A DNA stretch of 16,440 nucleotides from Deltaproteobacteria bacterium UBA2385 (GTDB lineage Bacteria; Myxococcota_A; UBA796; UBA2385): contig DDSR01000227.1 of the NCBI GenBank assembly GCA_002343455.1, forward strand, positions 686-17,125. Direction: 5' to 3'. Shown piece after piece: positions 1 to 7,454 of this stretch; position 1 is the stretch's first letter; every line of letters begins with the position of its first letter. The position numbers and the translations under genes were made by a program. The notes beneath the pieces were generated by a model. It saw only the letters and a program-made list of their open reading frames with translations. It searched no databases and was not told the DNA's origin.

Positions 1-1412
1 GTCGTTCGTGATCTTCTTGGCGAGCTTGAGCGCGGCCTCGTCGTCCTCGCCGAGCCGCGCGGCGGCGGCGGCCAGGAGCTGGCGGAGCGCGGGATCCTTC
101 TCGTCGTCGTCGTCGTCGTCGGCATCGCCGGACGAGCCGGAGCTGGAGCCGGAGCCGGAGCCGGGGCGAAGAGCCTCCAGGCCGTGAAGCCGATCACCAG
201 CAGCGCCAGCGAGGTCAGCCCCGCGGAGAGCCAGGGGCGGCCGGGTCGGGCGGCGGCTGGGGCCGCTTCGGAGCGGGCCCGGAGATCAAGCACCGGGCGA
301 GGTCCCTGCGGGTCCCCGAAGCCCACGGGCAGGCCAGCGCTGTCGGCCGGGCGGGCCGAGGCGATCGACGGCGCGCTTGCCTGCGAGGCGCCCGTAGATG
401 CACCGGTAGAGGCGCCCGTAGACGCACCGGTGGACGCACCCACAGGGCGGCCCTCGACCCCGGCCTCGGCGCGGGCCTGGATGTCACGCTGGAAGCGGAC
501 GAGGCGGTCGCGGGCCGTCACCGGGTCGATGATCAGGGCCGAGAGCGCCCGGCCCATCGCCCCCGCCGAGCCGAAGCGGGCCGCGGGATCGCGCTGCAGG
601 GCCCGCACCAGGATGGCCGAGAGCGGGGCCAGCGGGCCCGTCAGCGCCGAGGCGCGGCGGGCGGCCTCGTCCTGGTCCATCAGGGCCTTGATCCGGTCGG
701 GCTCCTTCTCGGGGAAGAGGGGCTGGAGCACCGCCAGCTCGTAGAGCACGGCGGCGAGCCCGAAGAGATCGGCGGCCGGGCCGACGCCGACTCCCAGGGC
801 CTGCTCGGGCGGCATGTAGCCCCAGGTCCCCCGCACCGCGCCCTCGCGCTCGGCCAGCAGGTGGGCCTTGCTGATGCCGAAGTCCAGCAGCTTGACCACC
901 CCCTGCGGGTTCAGCATCAGGTTGCCGGGCTTGAGGTCCCGATGCACCAGCCGCAGGGCCTGGCCGTCCTCGGAGCAGGCCTGGTGGGCGTGGGCCAGCC
1001 CGTCGCAGATCTGGCGCCCGATCTCGGCCACGACATGCACCGGGACGGGGATGCCGTGCCGCCGGCACAGGGAGATCGCCCGCCGCAGGGTGATCCCCTC
1101 GACGTACTCCATCACCAGGTAGTAGCGCTGGTCCTGGCAGTCGAAGTCCTGGATCTGGACCAGGTTCGGGTGCGCCAGCATGCTGCCCACCCGCGCCTCG
1201 TGGATGAAGAGCCGCTGGAAGCCGTCGTGCTGGGCGTAGTCGGGCAGGATGACCTTGATCGCCACCCGCGGCGAGACCCCGGCGAGGCTCTCGCGGCGGG
1301 CCTCGAAGACCCGGGCCATCCCGCCGGTGCTGATCGGGCGCACCAGCCGGTAGCGTCCCAGGCGAACCGGGGTTCCATCGGCCAGGACCTCGGGCTCGGG
1401 GCTCAGCTCCAT
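1..1412 (-). CDS. Ser/Thr protein kinase with one membrane helix, 3' end outside window, apparent frameshift near 163-166
   Basis: Hanks-type (Pkn/PknB-like) Ser/Thr kinase. From ATG at 1412 the kinase domain spans about residues 19-290. Visible elements are the Gly loop (ISTGGMARVF, 27-36), VAIK Lys53, the alpha-C Glu72, HRDLKPGN (Asp159, Asn164), DFG Asp177 and GTWGYMPPEQ in the activation segment, so it should be active. A low-complexity linker with four GAST units follows (about 325-343), then a membrane helix at about 395-414 (LALLVIGFTAW), implying a cytoplasmic kinase and an extracytoplasmic C-terminus. Beyond residue 415 the frame gives repetitive PA and TTTTTT with poor GC3. The frame one base back gives a GS linker, six Asp, then an Ala/Glu/Lys helix with near-total GC3, open to the window edge. 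A one-base loss in the G run at 163-166 would explain this. An in-frame TAA lies just upstream of the ATG, which fixes the start. The gene follows argS by 35 bp but has its own promoter-like sequence. The substrate is unknown. Confidence 0.93.
   Translation of the reverse strand, partial: MELSPEPEVLADGTPVRLGRYRLVRPISTGGMARVFEARRESLAGVSPRVAIKVILPDYAQHDGFQRLFIHEARVGSMLAHPNLVQIQDFDCQDQRYYLVMEYVEGITLRRAISLCRRHGIPVPVHVVAEIGRQICDGLAHAHQACSEDGQALRLVHRDLKPGNLMLNPQGVVKLLDFGISKAHLLAEREGAVRGTWGYMPPEQALGVGVGPAADLFGLAAVLYELAVLQPLFPEKEPDRIKALMDQDEAARRASALTGPLAPLSAILVRALQRDPAARFGSAGAMGRALSALIIDPVTARDRLVRFQRDIQARAEAGVEGRPVGASTGASTGASTGASTGASQASAPSIASARPADSAGLPVGFGDPQGPRPVLDLRARSEAAPAAARPGRPWLSAGLTSLALLVIGFTAWRLFAPAPAPAPAPARPAMPTTTTTTRRIPRSASSWPPPPRGSARTTRPRSSSPRRSRT
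388..441. repeat. 24-bp tandem repeat (about 2.25 copies) coding (GAST)n
   Basis: Two adjacent 24-bp units (388-411 and 412-435) plus a 6-bp partial copy, each itself a near-duplicate of a 12-bp unit. On the minus strand they encode four GAST tetrapeptides in the linker between the kinase domain and the membrane helix. Synonymous codons alternate between units (GGT/GGC, GCG/GCC/GCA, TCC/TCT), so the protein repeat is better kept than the DNA repeat. The length is likely to vary between strains. Confidence 0.8.
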
Positions 1413-1418
1413 CCGCGG

Positions 1419-1424
1419 ATCTTA
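1419..1424 (-). promoter_or_regulatory. -10-like TAAGAT, leaderless-type promoter of the kinase gene
   Basis: Reading on the minus strand, TAAGAT is followed by six bases (CCGCGG) and then the kinase ATG. A TANNNT hexamer exactly six bases before a start codon is the known arrangement of leaderless transcripts in several GC-rich bacteria. No Shine-Dalgarno sequence precedes this ATG, and no convincing -35 hexamer is seen. The TAA inside the hexamer is also the in-frame stop upstream of the gene. Inference only. Confidence 0.35.
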
Positions 1425-1432
1425 GCCTGTTG

Positions 1433-1442
1433 CGGACGTCCG
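1433..1442. promoter_or_regulatory. Perfect palindrome CGGACGTCCG, possible operator upstream of the kinase
   Basis: A 10-bp perfect palindrome in the 35-bp gap between argS and the kinase gene, flanked by GTTG on one side and AAC on the other, which extends the symmetry imperfectly. It lies about 8 bp upstream of the TAAGAT hexamer, where a regulator could act. No regulator family can be named. Confidence 0.3.
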
Positions 1443-1447
1443 AACCT

Positions 1448-3202
1448 CTACATCCGCCCCAGCGGGCGCAATCCGAGCAGCTCCATGCCTCGGCCCATCA
1501 CCCGGGCGCTGGCCTCGACCAGGGCGAGGCGGGAGGCGCGGAGGGCCTCGCTCTCGGCCTGGAGGACCTTCTGCTCGTAGTAGAAGCGGTTGAAGGCCTG
1601 GGCGGTGTCGAAGAGGTAGTCGCAGAGCAGGTTGGGGCGGTGGCCCTCGGTGGCGGCGGCGACCACGTCCGGCAAGCGCAGGAGCTGGCGGACCAGGGCG
1701 GCCTCGAGGGGGTGGCTGACGGCCAGGGCCTGGACCCCGGGCTGCTGGACCTCGCCCTTGCGCTGCAAGGCCCGGCAGCGGGCGTAGCTGTACAGCAGGA
1801 AGGGGGCGGTGTTCCCGTCCATCGCCAGCATCCGGTCCCAGTCGAAGATCACGTCGGACTGCGGGTTCTGGGAGAGGTCCGAGTAGCGCACCGCCGCCAG
1901 GCCCACCGCCTCGGCGATGGAGGCGCGCTCGGCCTCGTCCAGCGAGGGCGACTTCTCGTCGACGACGGCGCGGGCCCGGCGGACGGCCTCGTCGAGCAGC
2001 TCGACCAGTCGGATCACATTGCCCTTGCGGGTGCTCATCATGCCCTCGGGCAGCTTGAGCGTGCCGAACCAGGTGTGCACCAGCTCGATCGCCTGGGGAT
2101 CGAGGCCCCGGGCCTGCCGCCAGGCCTTCCAGGCGGCGAAGACCTGCTGAAAGTGCAGCTGCTGGCGACCGTCGGTGACGTAGACCGCGCGAGCCGGCGC
2201 CCAGGAGGCCAGCCGGTGCTCGATGGTCGCCAGGTCGGTCGTGCCGTAGAGGAAGGCGCCGTCCTGCTTGCGGATGACCAGGGTGCGGCCCCGCACGCTC
2301 TTCTCGGCGGCGTCCTCGGCGAAACGCACCACGACCGCACCCTCGCTCTCCTCGGCCAGCCCGCTGCCCAGCAGCGACTCGACCACACCAGGGAGCTCGG
2401 GGTTGTAGAAGCTCTCGCCCAGGGTCATGTCGAACTGCACGCCCAGGCGATCGTAGACGCCCTGGAACTCGGCCATCGAGATCGCCACGAAGCGCTTCCA
2501 GAGGGTCTGGTTGTCGGGGTCTCCGGCTTGCAGGCGGGCGGTCTCCTGGCGGGCCAGGTCTTCCAGGCCGGCGTCCCCGGAGGCCGCCTCGCGGAAGGCG
2601 ACGTAGAGCCGCTCCAGCTCGCCGACCGGGTCGGCCTCGAAGGCCACCGGATCCAGCCAGCGCCGCCAGGCGACGATCAGCATGCCGAACTGGGTGCCCC
2701 AGTCGCCGATGTGGTTGTCGGCCAGCACGGTCCAGCCCGAGGCCTGGTAGAGCCGGTGCAGGGCGTTCCCGATGATCGTGCTGCGCATATGCCCGATGTG
2801 CATGCGCTTGGCGACGTTGGGGCTGCTGTAGTCGATGACGACGGTGCGGCCCTGGCCGCTGTCCTCGACGCCGCCGGCGGGGTCCTCGCATTGCAGGGCG
2901 AGCCGCTGGCAGAGCCACTCGTCCTTCAGGTGCAGGTTGAGGAAGCCCGGCCCGGCCACCTCGACCCGCGCGATGGCCTCGTCGGCCTCCAGCGCCTGCT
3001 TGATGCGCTCGGCGACGACCCGCGGAGGCTGCCCGACCGCCTTGGCCAGGCGCATCGCGTGGTTGCTCTGGTAGTCGCCGAAGCCGGCCTTGCTGGTGGG
3101 GGCGAGGCGCTCGACCGCGATGTCGTAGCCGTCGAGGCCCGCGACGCGGACCGCCTCGACCAGGCGAGCGGTGAGCAGGGTGGAGACGGAAGGTACGGCC
3201 AT
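1448..3202 (-). CDS. argS: Arginyl-tRNA synthetase
   Basis: Class I aminoacyl-tRNA synthetase that charges tRNA-Arg in the cytoplasm; 584 aa, normal for the family. The N-terminal ArgS additional domain (about 5-95) contains GFGDYQSN. The catalytic core has SSPNVAKRMHIGH, with HIGH at 135-138, then HIGDWGTQFGM. The KMSKS-equivalent loop is MMSTRKGN. The C-terminal DALR anticodon-binding domain includes FNRFYYEQKVL and ends at LLGLRPLGRM. ATG 3202 is preferred over the upstream in-frame ATG at 3259: GGAG lies about 7 bases before it, and the family's N-terminal domain begins there, whereas the extra 19 residues (beginning MGEAQRRLLG) match nothing expected. It is divergent from the pdh operon with a 103-bp spacer, and the kinase gene follows after 35 bp. 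TAG stop. Confidence 0.97.
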   Translation of the reverse strand: MAVPSVSTLLTARLVEAVRVAGLDGYDIAVERLAPTSKAGFGDYQSNHAMRLAKAVGQPPRVVAERIKQALEADEAIARVEVAGPGFLNLHLKDEWLCQRLALQCEDPAGGVEDSGQGRTVVIDYSSPNVAKRMHIGHMRSTIIGNALHRLYQASGWTVLADNHIGDWGTQFGMLIVAWRRWLDPVAFEADPVGELERLYVAFREAASGDAGLEDLARQETARLQAGDPDNQTLWKRFVAISMAEFQGVYDRLGVQFDMTLGESFYNPELPGVVESLLGSGLAEESEGAVVVRFAEDAAEKSVRGRTLVIRKQDGAFLYGTTDLATIEHRLASWAPARAVYVTDGRQQLHFQQVFAAWKAWRQARGLDPQAIELVHTWFGTLKLPEGMMSTRKGNVIRLVELLDEAVRRARAVVDEKSPSLDEAERASIAEAVGLAAVRYSDLSQNPQSDVIFDWDRMLAMDGNTAPFLLYSYARCRALQRKGEVQQPGVQALAVSHPLEAALVRQLLRLPDVVAAATEGHRPNLLCDYLFDTAQAFNRFYYEQKVLQAESEALRASRLALVEASARVMGRGMELLGLRPLGRM

Positions 3203-3227
3203 TGGGGGCTCCAGCAGGGCGGACCGA

Positions 3228-3277
3228 TATCCCAAGAGGCGGCGCTGGGCCTCGCCCATGCTTCACCGATTGGGATA
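3228..3277. promoter_or_regulatory. Divergent argS/pdhA promoter region with outward-facing TTGGGATA inverted repeat
   Basis: TATCCCAA at 3228-3235 and TTGGGATA at 3270-3277 form a perfect 8-bp inverted repeat with arms 34 bp apart. Each arm reads TTGGGATA toward its own gene and ends 25 bp (argS) or 28 bp (pdhA) before the start codon. The symmetry suggests either paired promoter cores or two half-sites of one regulator. No standard -35/-10 pair is obvious on either strand. Confidence 0.35.
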
Positions 3278-3305
3278 GGCGCGCCTCCCTGCCTGAGGAA
3301 GCCTG

Positions 3306-4400
3306 ATGAAGCCAGAGTCCGCACCGCCCGACGAGCCCGTCGAGTCCCTCGACCGGCTCCTGCGCCTGCCCGACCCGCTCCCCCCCTGCACAAGGGACGA
3401 GCTGCTGGGCCTGTACCGGCAGATGGCGCTGATCCGCCGGGTGGAAGAGCTGGCCGCCAAGGCCTACACCCAGCGCAAGATCCTGGGCTTCTGCCACCTC
3501 TACATCGGGCAGGAGTCCGTCGCGGTCGGCGCGGCCGCCTCCACCTCCGACGACTACTGGATCACCGCCTACCGGGACCACGGCCACGCGATGGCCAAGG
3601 GCGTCTCGGCCCGGGCGATGATGGCCGAGCTCTTCGGCAAGCGCACCGGGGCCAGCCAGGGCCAGGGCGGCTCGATGCACATCTTCGACAAGTCCGTGCG
3701 CTTCATGGGCGGCTACGGTATCGTCGGGGCCCACGTCCCGATGGCCAACGGCATCGCCTGGGCCGCCCGCGCCCGCGAAGAAGAGCGCGTCTGCGTCTGC
3801 TTCTTCGGCGACGGGGCCGCCAACCAGGGCGCCTTCTTCGAGGCCCTCTGCCTGGCCGAGCTCTACCGCCTGCCGGTCGTCTTCATCTGCGAGAACAACG
3901 GCTACGCCATGGGCACCCCCCTGCACCGGCAGTCGGCGGTGACCGATATGAGCCTGCGGGCGCGCGGGGTCGGCATGACCCGCGAGCAGCTCGCCGGCTG
4001 GGATGTGCAGCGGGTCCGCCAGCGGGTCGCCGCCGCCCGGCAGCACGCCCTGTCGGGCCAGGGTCCGGTGCTGCTGGAGATCGTCACCTACCGCTACCGC
4101 GGCCACTCGATGAGCGACCCGGCCAAGTACCGGCCCGCCGGCGAGCTGGAGCAGGTGCGCGAGCGTAACGACCCCCTGACCTTGACCCGGCGCGACCTGC
4201 AGAAGGACCACGGCCTGGACGACGCCGCCATCGAGGCCGTGCTGGCCTCGGTCGAGGAAGAGGCCGACGACAGCTGGGCCTTCGCCGAGAGCAGCGCCGA
4301 GCCCGACCCGGCGACGCTGTACGACTTCGTCTACGCCCCGCAGACCACCAGCCTCGCCGCGGACACCGACCTGAGCGCGGCCCGGCCCCAGGAGTCCTGA
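3306..4400 (+). CDS. pdhA: Pyruvate dehydrogenase E1 component, alpha subunit
   Basis: Alpha half of the heterotetrameric, thiamine-diphosphate-dependent E1, which decarboxylates pyruvate and acetylates the lipoyl group of E2. It is 364 aa, typical for this type. The thiamine diphosphate motif runs from GDG at 168-170 through NQGAFFEALCLAEL to ENN at 196-198. Also present are CHLYIGQESVAVG, YRDHGHAMAKG, QGQGGSMHIF and the phosphorylation-loop sequence YRYRGHSMSDPAKYR (Ser268, Ser270). In mitochondria those serines are regulated; that is not implied for bacteria. GAGG lies about 8 bases before the ATG. First gene of a three-gene operon, with three bases between its stop and pdhB. The related branched-chain or acetoin E1 is less likely because the pyruvate-type loop is intact and the E2 partner is of the PDH kind. 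Confidence 0.95.
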   Translation: MKPESAPPDEPVESLDRLLRLPDPLPPCTRDELLGLYRQMALIRRVEELAAKAYTQRKILGFCHLYIGQESVAVGAAASTSDDYWITAYRDHGHAMAKGVSARAMMAELFGKRTGASQGQGGSMHIFDKSVRFMGGYGIVGAHVPMANGIAWAARAREEERVCVCFFGDGAANQGAFFEALCLAELYRLPVVFICENNGYAMGTPLHRQSAVTDMSLRARGVGMTREQLAGWDVQRVRQRVAAARQHALSGQGPVLLEIVTYRYRGHSMSDPAKYRPAGELEQVRERNDPLTLTRRDLQKDHGLDDAAIEAVLASVEEEADDSWAFAESSAEPDPATLYDFVYAPQTTSLAADTDLSAARPQES

Positions 4401-4403
4401 GCC

Positions 4404-5423
4404 ATGGCCACCCTGCAGATCCGCGAGGCCCTCCGCCGCGCCATGCGCGAGGAGATGATCCGCGACCCCTCCGTCTTCCTGATGGGCGAGGAGGTCGCCC
4501 ACTACAACGGCGCCTACAAGGTCAGCCAGGGCATGCTCGAAGAGTTCGGCGAGCTGCGGGTGGTCGACACCCCGATCAGCGAGGGCGGCTTCGCCGGGCT
4601 GGGCGTCGGCGCGGCGATGGCCGGGATGCGGCCGATCATCGAGTTCATGACCTGGAATTTCAGCTTCGTCGCCATCGACCAGGTCATCAACAGCGCCGCC
4701 AAGATCTGGCAGATGTCCGGCGGCCAGTACAACATCCCGATGGTCTTCCGCGGCCCCAACGGCCTCGCCGAGAACCTGGGCAGCCAGCACAGCACCGCCG
4801 TGGACAGCATCGTCGCCCACTTCCCGGGGCTGAAGGTCGTCACCTACTGCGACGCCCACGACGCCTACGGCCTGCTGAAGAGCGCCATCCGCGACGACAA
4901 CCCGGTCTGCTTCCTGGAGAGCGAGCTGACCTACGGCCAGAAGGGCGAGGTGCCCGATCAGGAGTTCCTGATCCCGCTGGGCCAGGCCAAGGTCCGCCGC
5001 CCGGGCAAGGACCTGACGATCCTCAGCTGGGGCAAGCAGGTGCTGATGGTCGAGGCCGCCGCCGCGAAGCTGGCCGAGCAGGGCATCGAGGCCGAGGTAG
5101 TCGACCTGCGCAGCCTGCGGCCCCTCGATCAAGAGGCCATCTACGCCTCGGTCAGCCGCACCCGCCGCTGCGTGGTGGTGCACGAGGGCTACCTCTTCGC
5201 CGGAGTCGGGGCCGAGATCGCCGCCCGGGTGCAGGAGGTCTGCTTCGACCACCTCGACGCCCCCGTCCTGCGGGTGGCCAACCGCGACATCAACCAGCCC
5301 TACGCCACGGTGCTGGAGAAGCTGGTCGGCCCCTCCATCGACCGCGTCCTGGCCGCCGCCCATCGGGTGATGGGCAAGGCAAGCCCCGCCGAGAGCACCG
5401 GCACCAACGCCCTCACTCCCTGA
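4404..5423 (+). CDS. pdhB: Pyruvate dehydrogenase E1 component, beta subunit
   Basis: Beta half of the E1 heterotetramer; 339 aa, about the usual length. The N-terminal pyrimidine-binding domain (about 4-180) carries DTPISEGGFAGLGVGAA with the cofactor-activating Glu60, EFMTWNFSF, and FRGPNG with SQHS (His129). The C-terminal transketolase-type domain (about 200-325) includes DLRSLRPLD and VVVHEG. The stretch usually seen as a variant of TPMPYA is here ANRDINQPYA, a small departure. AGGAG inside the end of pdhA, about 9 bases before the ATG, supports the start and suggests translational coupling. The first 330 residues are conserved in type; the last dozen look like an unstructured tail. Confidence 0.95.
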   Translation: MATLQIREALRRAMREEMIRDPSVFLMGEEVAHYNGAYKVSQGMLEEFGELRVVDTPISEGGFAGLGVGAAMAGMRPIIEFMTWNFSFVAIDQVINSAAKIWQMSGGQYNIPMVFRGPNGLAENLGSQHSTAVDSIVAHFPGLKVVTYCDAHDAYGLLKSAIRDDNPVCFLESELTYGQKGEVPDQEFLIPLGQAKVRRPGKDLTILSWGKQVLMVEAAAAKLAEQGIEAEVVDLRSLRPLDQEAIYASVSRTRRCVVVHEGYLFAGVGAEIAARVQEVCFDHLDAPVLRVANRDINQPYATVLEKLVGPSIDRVLAAAHRVMGKASPAESTGTNALTP

Positions 5424-5436
5424 ATCGGAAAGACCC

Positions 5437-6738
5437 ATGGCCGAAATCTTCGAGATGCCCCAGGCATCGCCCACCATGGAGAAGGGCACCATCCTGGCCT
5501 GGCACAAGAGCGAGGGCGACGCCCTGTCCCCCCAGGACGTGATCGCCGAGGTCGAGACCGACAAGGCCGCCATGGCGATCGAGGTCTTCGACGCCGGCTT
5601 CCTGCTGAAGATCCTGGTCGCCGCGGGCGAGGAGGTGCCGGCCGGCACGCCGATCGCCATCATCGGAAAGAGCGCCGACGAGGACTTCAGCGCCCTGCTG
5701 GCCTCGACGAGCGCCGCTCCCAAGAAGGAGGCGGCCGCGCCCAAGAAGAAGGAGGAGGAGGCCCCCACGCCGACCGAGGCTCCCGCCAGCGAGCCCGCGG
5801 GGCCGGGACTGCCGCCCCTCACCTGGATGGGCAAGGCCATCGACCCCTCCATCATGGAGGTCCCCGCCGTCTACCAGGCCCCCGGGGAGTCCGGCTCGGG
5901 CGGCCGGGTGCGCTCCTCGCCCGCCAGCCGCCGCGCCGCCGCCGAGCGCGGCCTGGACCTCGACCGCCTCAAGGGCACCGGTCCCCGCGGCCGGATCACC
6001 GTCGCCGACGTCGAGGGCGCGCCCTCCTCGGCCCTGAGCAGCGCCGCTCCCCTCCCCTCGGCCGAGCCGACCCTGATCAAGCACTCGGCGATGCGCAAGA
6101 CGATCGCCCGCCGCCTCGCCCAGGTCTGGCAGGAGGCCCCCTCCTTCACCTTGACCGCGAAGTTCGACTGCGATCGGCTGGTCGCCTTCCGCGCCGACCT
6201 CAAGCGCGCCGAGCGGAACATCTCGCCCAACGACCTGCTGATCCGCGCGGTGGCCCTGGCCCTGCGCGAGGTCCCCGAGGTCAACGCCAGCTGGGGCGAG
6301 GCCGAGATCACCCGCCACAACAGCGTGCACATCGGCATGGCCGTCGCCCTGGACGAGGGGCTGATCACCCCGGTCATCCGCGACGCCGACCGCAAGGGCC
6401 TGAGCGCCATCGCCGCCGAGAGCCGCGACCTCGCCACCCGGGCCCGCGAGCGCAAGCTCAAGCCCGAGGAGTTCCAGGGCTCGACCTTCACCATCTCCAA
6501 CCTGGGGATGATGGGCATCGAGCACTTCACGGCCATCCTGAACCCGCCCGAGGCGGCCATCCTGGCCCTGGGCGCGCTGCAGCAGGAGCCCGTGGTCGGC
6601 CCCGAGGGGCTGCGCGTCGGCTGGGTGATGCGGGCGACGATGACCTGCGATCACCGCGTCATCGACGGAGCCCTGGGCGCCCGCTACCTGCAGGCCCTGC
6701 GGCGCATCGTCGAGAACCCCGCGCTGCTGGCCGGCTGA
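5437..6738 (+). CDS. pdhC: Dihydrolipoamide acetyltransferase, E2 of pyruvate dehydrogenase
   Basis: Core enzyme of the complex that moves the acetyl group from E1 to CoA; 433 aa. There is one lipoyl domain (2-78) with the lipoylated Lys43 in VETDKAAMAIE, a Lys/Glu/Pro/Ala linker (79-157), a peripheral subunit-binding domain (about 158-194; SSPASRRAAAERG, LKGTGPRGRIT) and the catalytic domain (about 212-433). The catalytic domain has FTISNLGMMGIEHF and the active-site DHRVIDG (His406, Asp410). The linker contains a well-formed segment rather than pure low complexity: LPPLTWMGKAIDPSIMEV at about 125-142. The gene starts 13 bases after pdhB with a GGAAAG ribosome site. No lipoamide dehydrogenase (E3) follows; the operon ends 27 bp before a convergent gene, with no obvious terminator in the gap. 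Confidence 0.95.
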   Translation: MAEIFEMPQASPTMEKGTILAWHKSEGDALSPQDVIAEVETDKAAMAIEVFDAGFLLKILVAAGEEVPAGTPIAIIGKSADEDFSALLASTSAAPKKEAAAPKKKEEEAPTPTEAPASEPAGPGLPPLTWMGKAIDPSIMEVPAVYQAPGESGSGGRVRSSPASRRAAAERGLDLDRLKGTGPRGRITVADVEGAPSSALSSAAPLPSAEPTLIKHSAMRKTIARRLAQVWQEAPSFTLTAKFDCDRLVAFRADLKRAERNISPNDLLIRAVALALREVPEVNASWGEAEITRHNSVHIGMAVALDEGLITPVIRDADRKGLSAIAAESRDLATRARERKLKPEEFQGSTFTISNLGMMGIEHFTAILNPPEAAILALGALQQEPVVGPEGLRVGWVMRATMTCDHRVIDGALGARYLQALRRIVENPALLAG

Positions 6739-6765
6739 GGCCCCAGCCCACCGGAGACGAGCGGC

Positions 6766-7392
6766 CTACTCGTAGGTCGGCAGCGGCTCGCCGTGCGAGA
6801 AGGCGACGACGCTGTCGTAGAGGTCGGTGGCCTTCAGCTCCAGCTCGTCGGCGGTGTAGCCGATCGACTTGTGGTGGCTGATCAGCTCGAAGCGCGTCAC
6901 CTCGGCCTCGGCCTCGGCCAGCACGACCGAGCCCTCAATCAGCTCGATCAGCGAGCTGCCCTCGACCTTCTGGAAGCGCGCAGCGACGCTGAGCAGGTCC
7001 TCGTCGTCGGCCTCCCAGACACCCTGCCGCCACTCTACGTCGTACTCGACGGTGATGATGTCCTCGACCAGGTAGTGCAGCAGGAAGCTGACGTCGTAGT
7101 CTGGGTCGATGTCGCTCTCGACCAGGGCGTACTCGGCGATCCGGCGCCGGTCGGAGACCACATCCGGATCCTGGATCGCCTCCCAGACAGTCTCGACCGG
7201 GGCGTGGACATAGCCGCAGACGTGAGCGTAGAGGTGCTCTTCGCCCTCACCCGAGACGCTGCGCGCCTCTTCCGGGGTCTGGCCGTCCGCGCCGGGCAGG
7301 CCGGCGGAGCAGTCGGCGAGGGGCTCAAGACCCGCCGGGAAGGGGGTCACGACGGACTTCTGGCACGCCAGCACGCTGAGGAGGAGGATCAT
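6766..7392 (-). CDS. Putative lipoprotein with a START/SRPBCC-like domain
   Basis: 208 aa from ATG 7392. The N-terminus MILLLSVLAC is a very short lipoprotein signal with lipid Cys10 and no positive charge. After a short linker, residues about 57-205 resemble the START/SRPBCC (polyketide cyclase) fold: the opening HAPVETVWEAIQDPDV is the typical first strand and helix of that superfamily, followed by alternating strands and a final long helix (YTADELELKATDLYDSVV). Such domains bind hydrophobic ligands; the ligand here is unknown. The protein is acidic (many Asp and Glu). No clear Shine-Dalgarno sequence is seen before the ATG; the longer in-frame extension beginning at 7767 would overlap the whole upstream gene and is rejected. 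It is last in a four-gene minus-strand run and is separated from the PEGA-like gene by 77 bp holding inverted repeats. Confidence 0.7.
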   Translation of the reverse strand: MILLLSVLACQKSVVTPFPAGLEPLADCSAGLPGADGQTPEEARSVSGEGEEHLYAHVCGYVHAPVETVWEAIQDPDVVSDRRRIAEYALVESDIDPDYDVSFLLHYLVEDIITVEYDVEWRQGVWEADDEDLLSVAARFQKVEGSSLIELIEGSVVLAEAEAEVTRFELISHHKSIGYTADELELKATDLYDSVVAFSHGEPLPTYE

Positions 7393-7402
7393 GCCGGCAT
7401 AC

Positions 7403-7413
7403 TGCCACTGGCA
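7403..7413. promoter_or_regulatory. Palindrome TGCCA-C-TGGCA before the SRPBCC-like gene
   Basis: Perfect inverted repeat with 5-bp arms and a one-base centre, 10 bases upstream of the ATG at 7392. It could be an operator, or it could hide the ribosome site. A site this short can arise by chance in GC-rich DNA. Confidence 0.2.
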
Positions 7414-7454
7414 AGCGCCCCCCGCAAGAGCTGCAAGGCATTGAAATTCCAGAA

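Noticed and set aside
95..125. Trinucleotide run (cgt)n as a microsatellite or phase-variable switch
   Set aside because: In the frame with good codon use it simply encodes six Asp in an acidic linker; a change in multiples of three would not shift the frame.
184..744. 186-codon open frame on the plus strand in the kinase region
   Set aside because: Antisense to the kinase C-terminal half; the repeats in its product mirror the kinase linker repeats.
3203..3259. 19-residue N-terminal extension of ArgS from ATG 3259
   Set aside because: It lacks similarity to the family N-terminus, whereas ATG 3202 has GGAG at proper spacing.
1430..4168. 912-codon open frame on the plus strand
   Set aside because: Antisense to argS and then out of frame in pdhA; no motif, poor codon use.
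1422..5855. 1477-codon open frame on the minus strand across argS and the pdh genes
   Set aside because: Antisense to the pdh genes and out of frame with argS; its Gly/Ala/Arg/Asp/His/Leu-rich translation is the usual shadow of GC-rich coding DNA with strong third-base bias.
6739..6765. Terminator between pdhC and the convergent SRPBCC-like gene
   Set aside because: The 27-bp gap has no stem with a T run on either strand.
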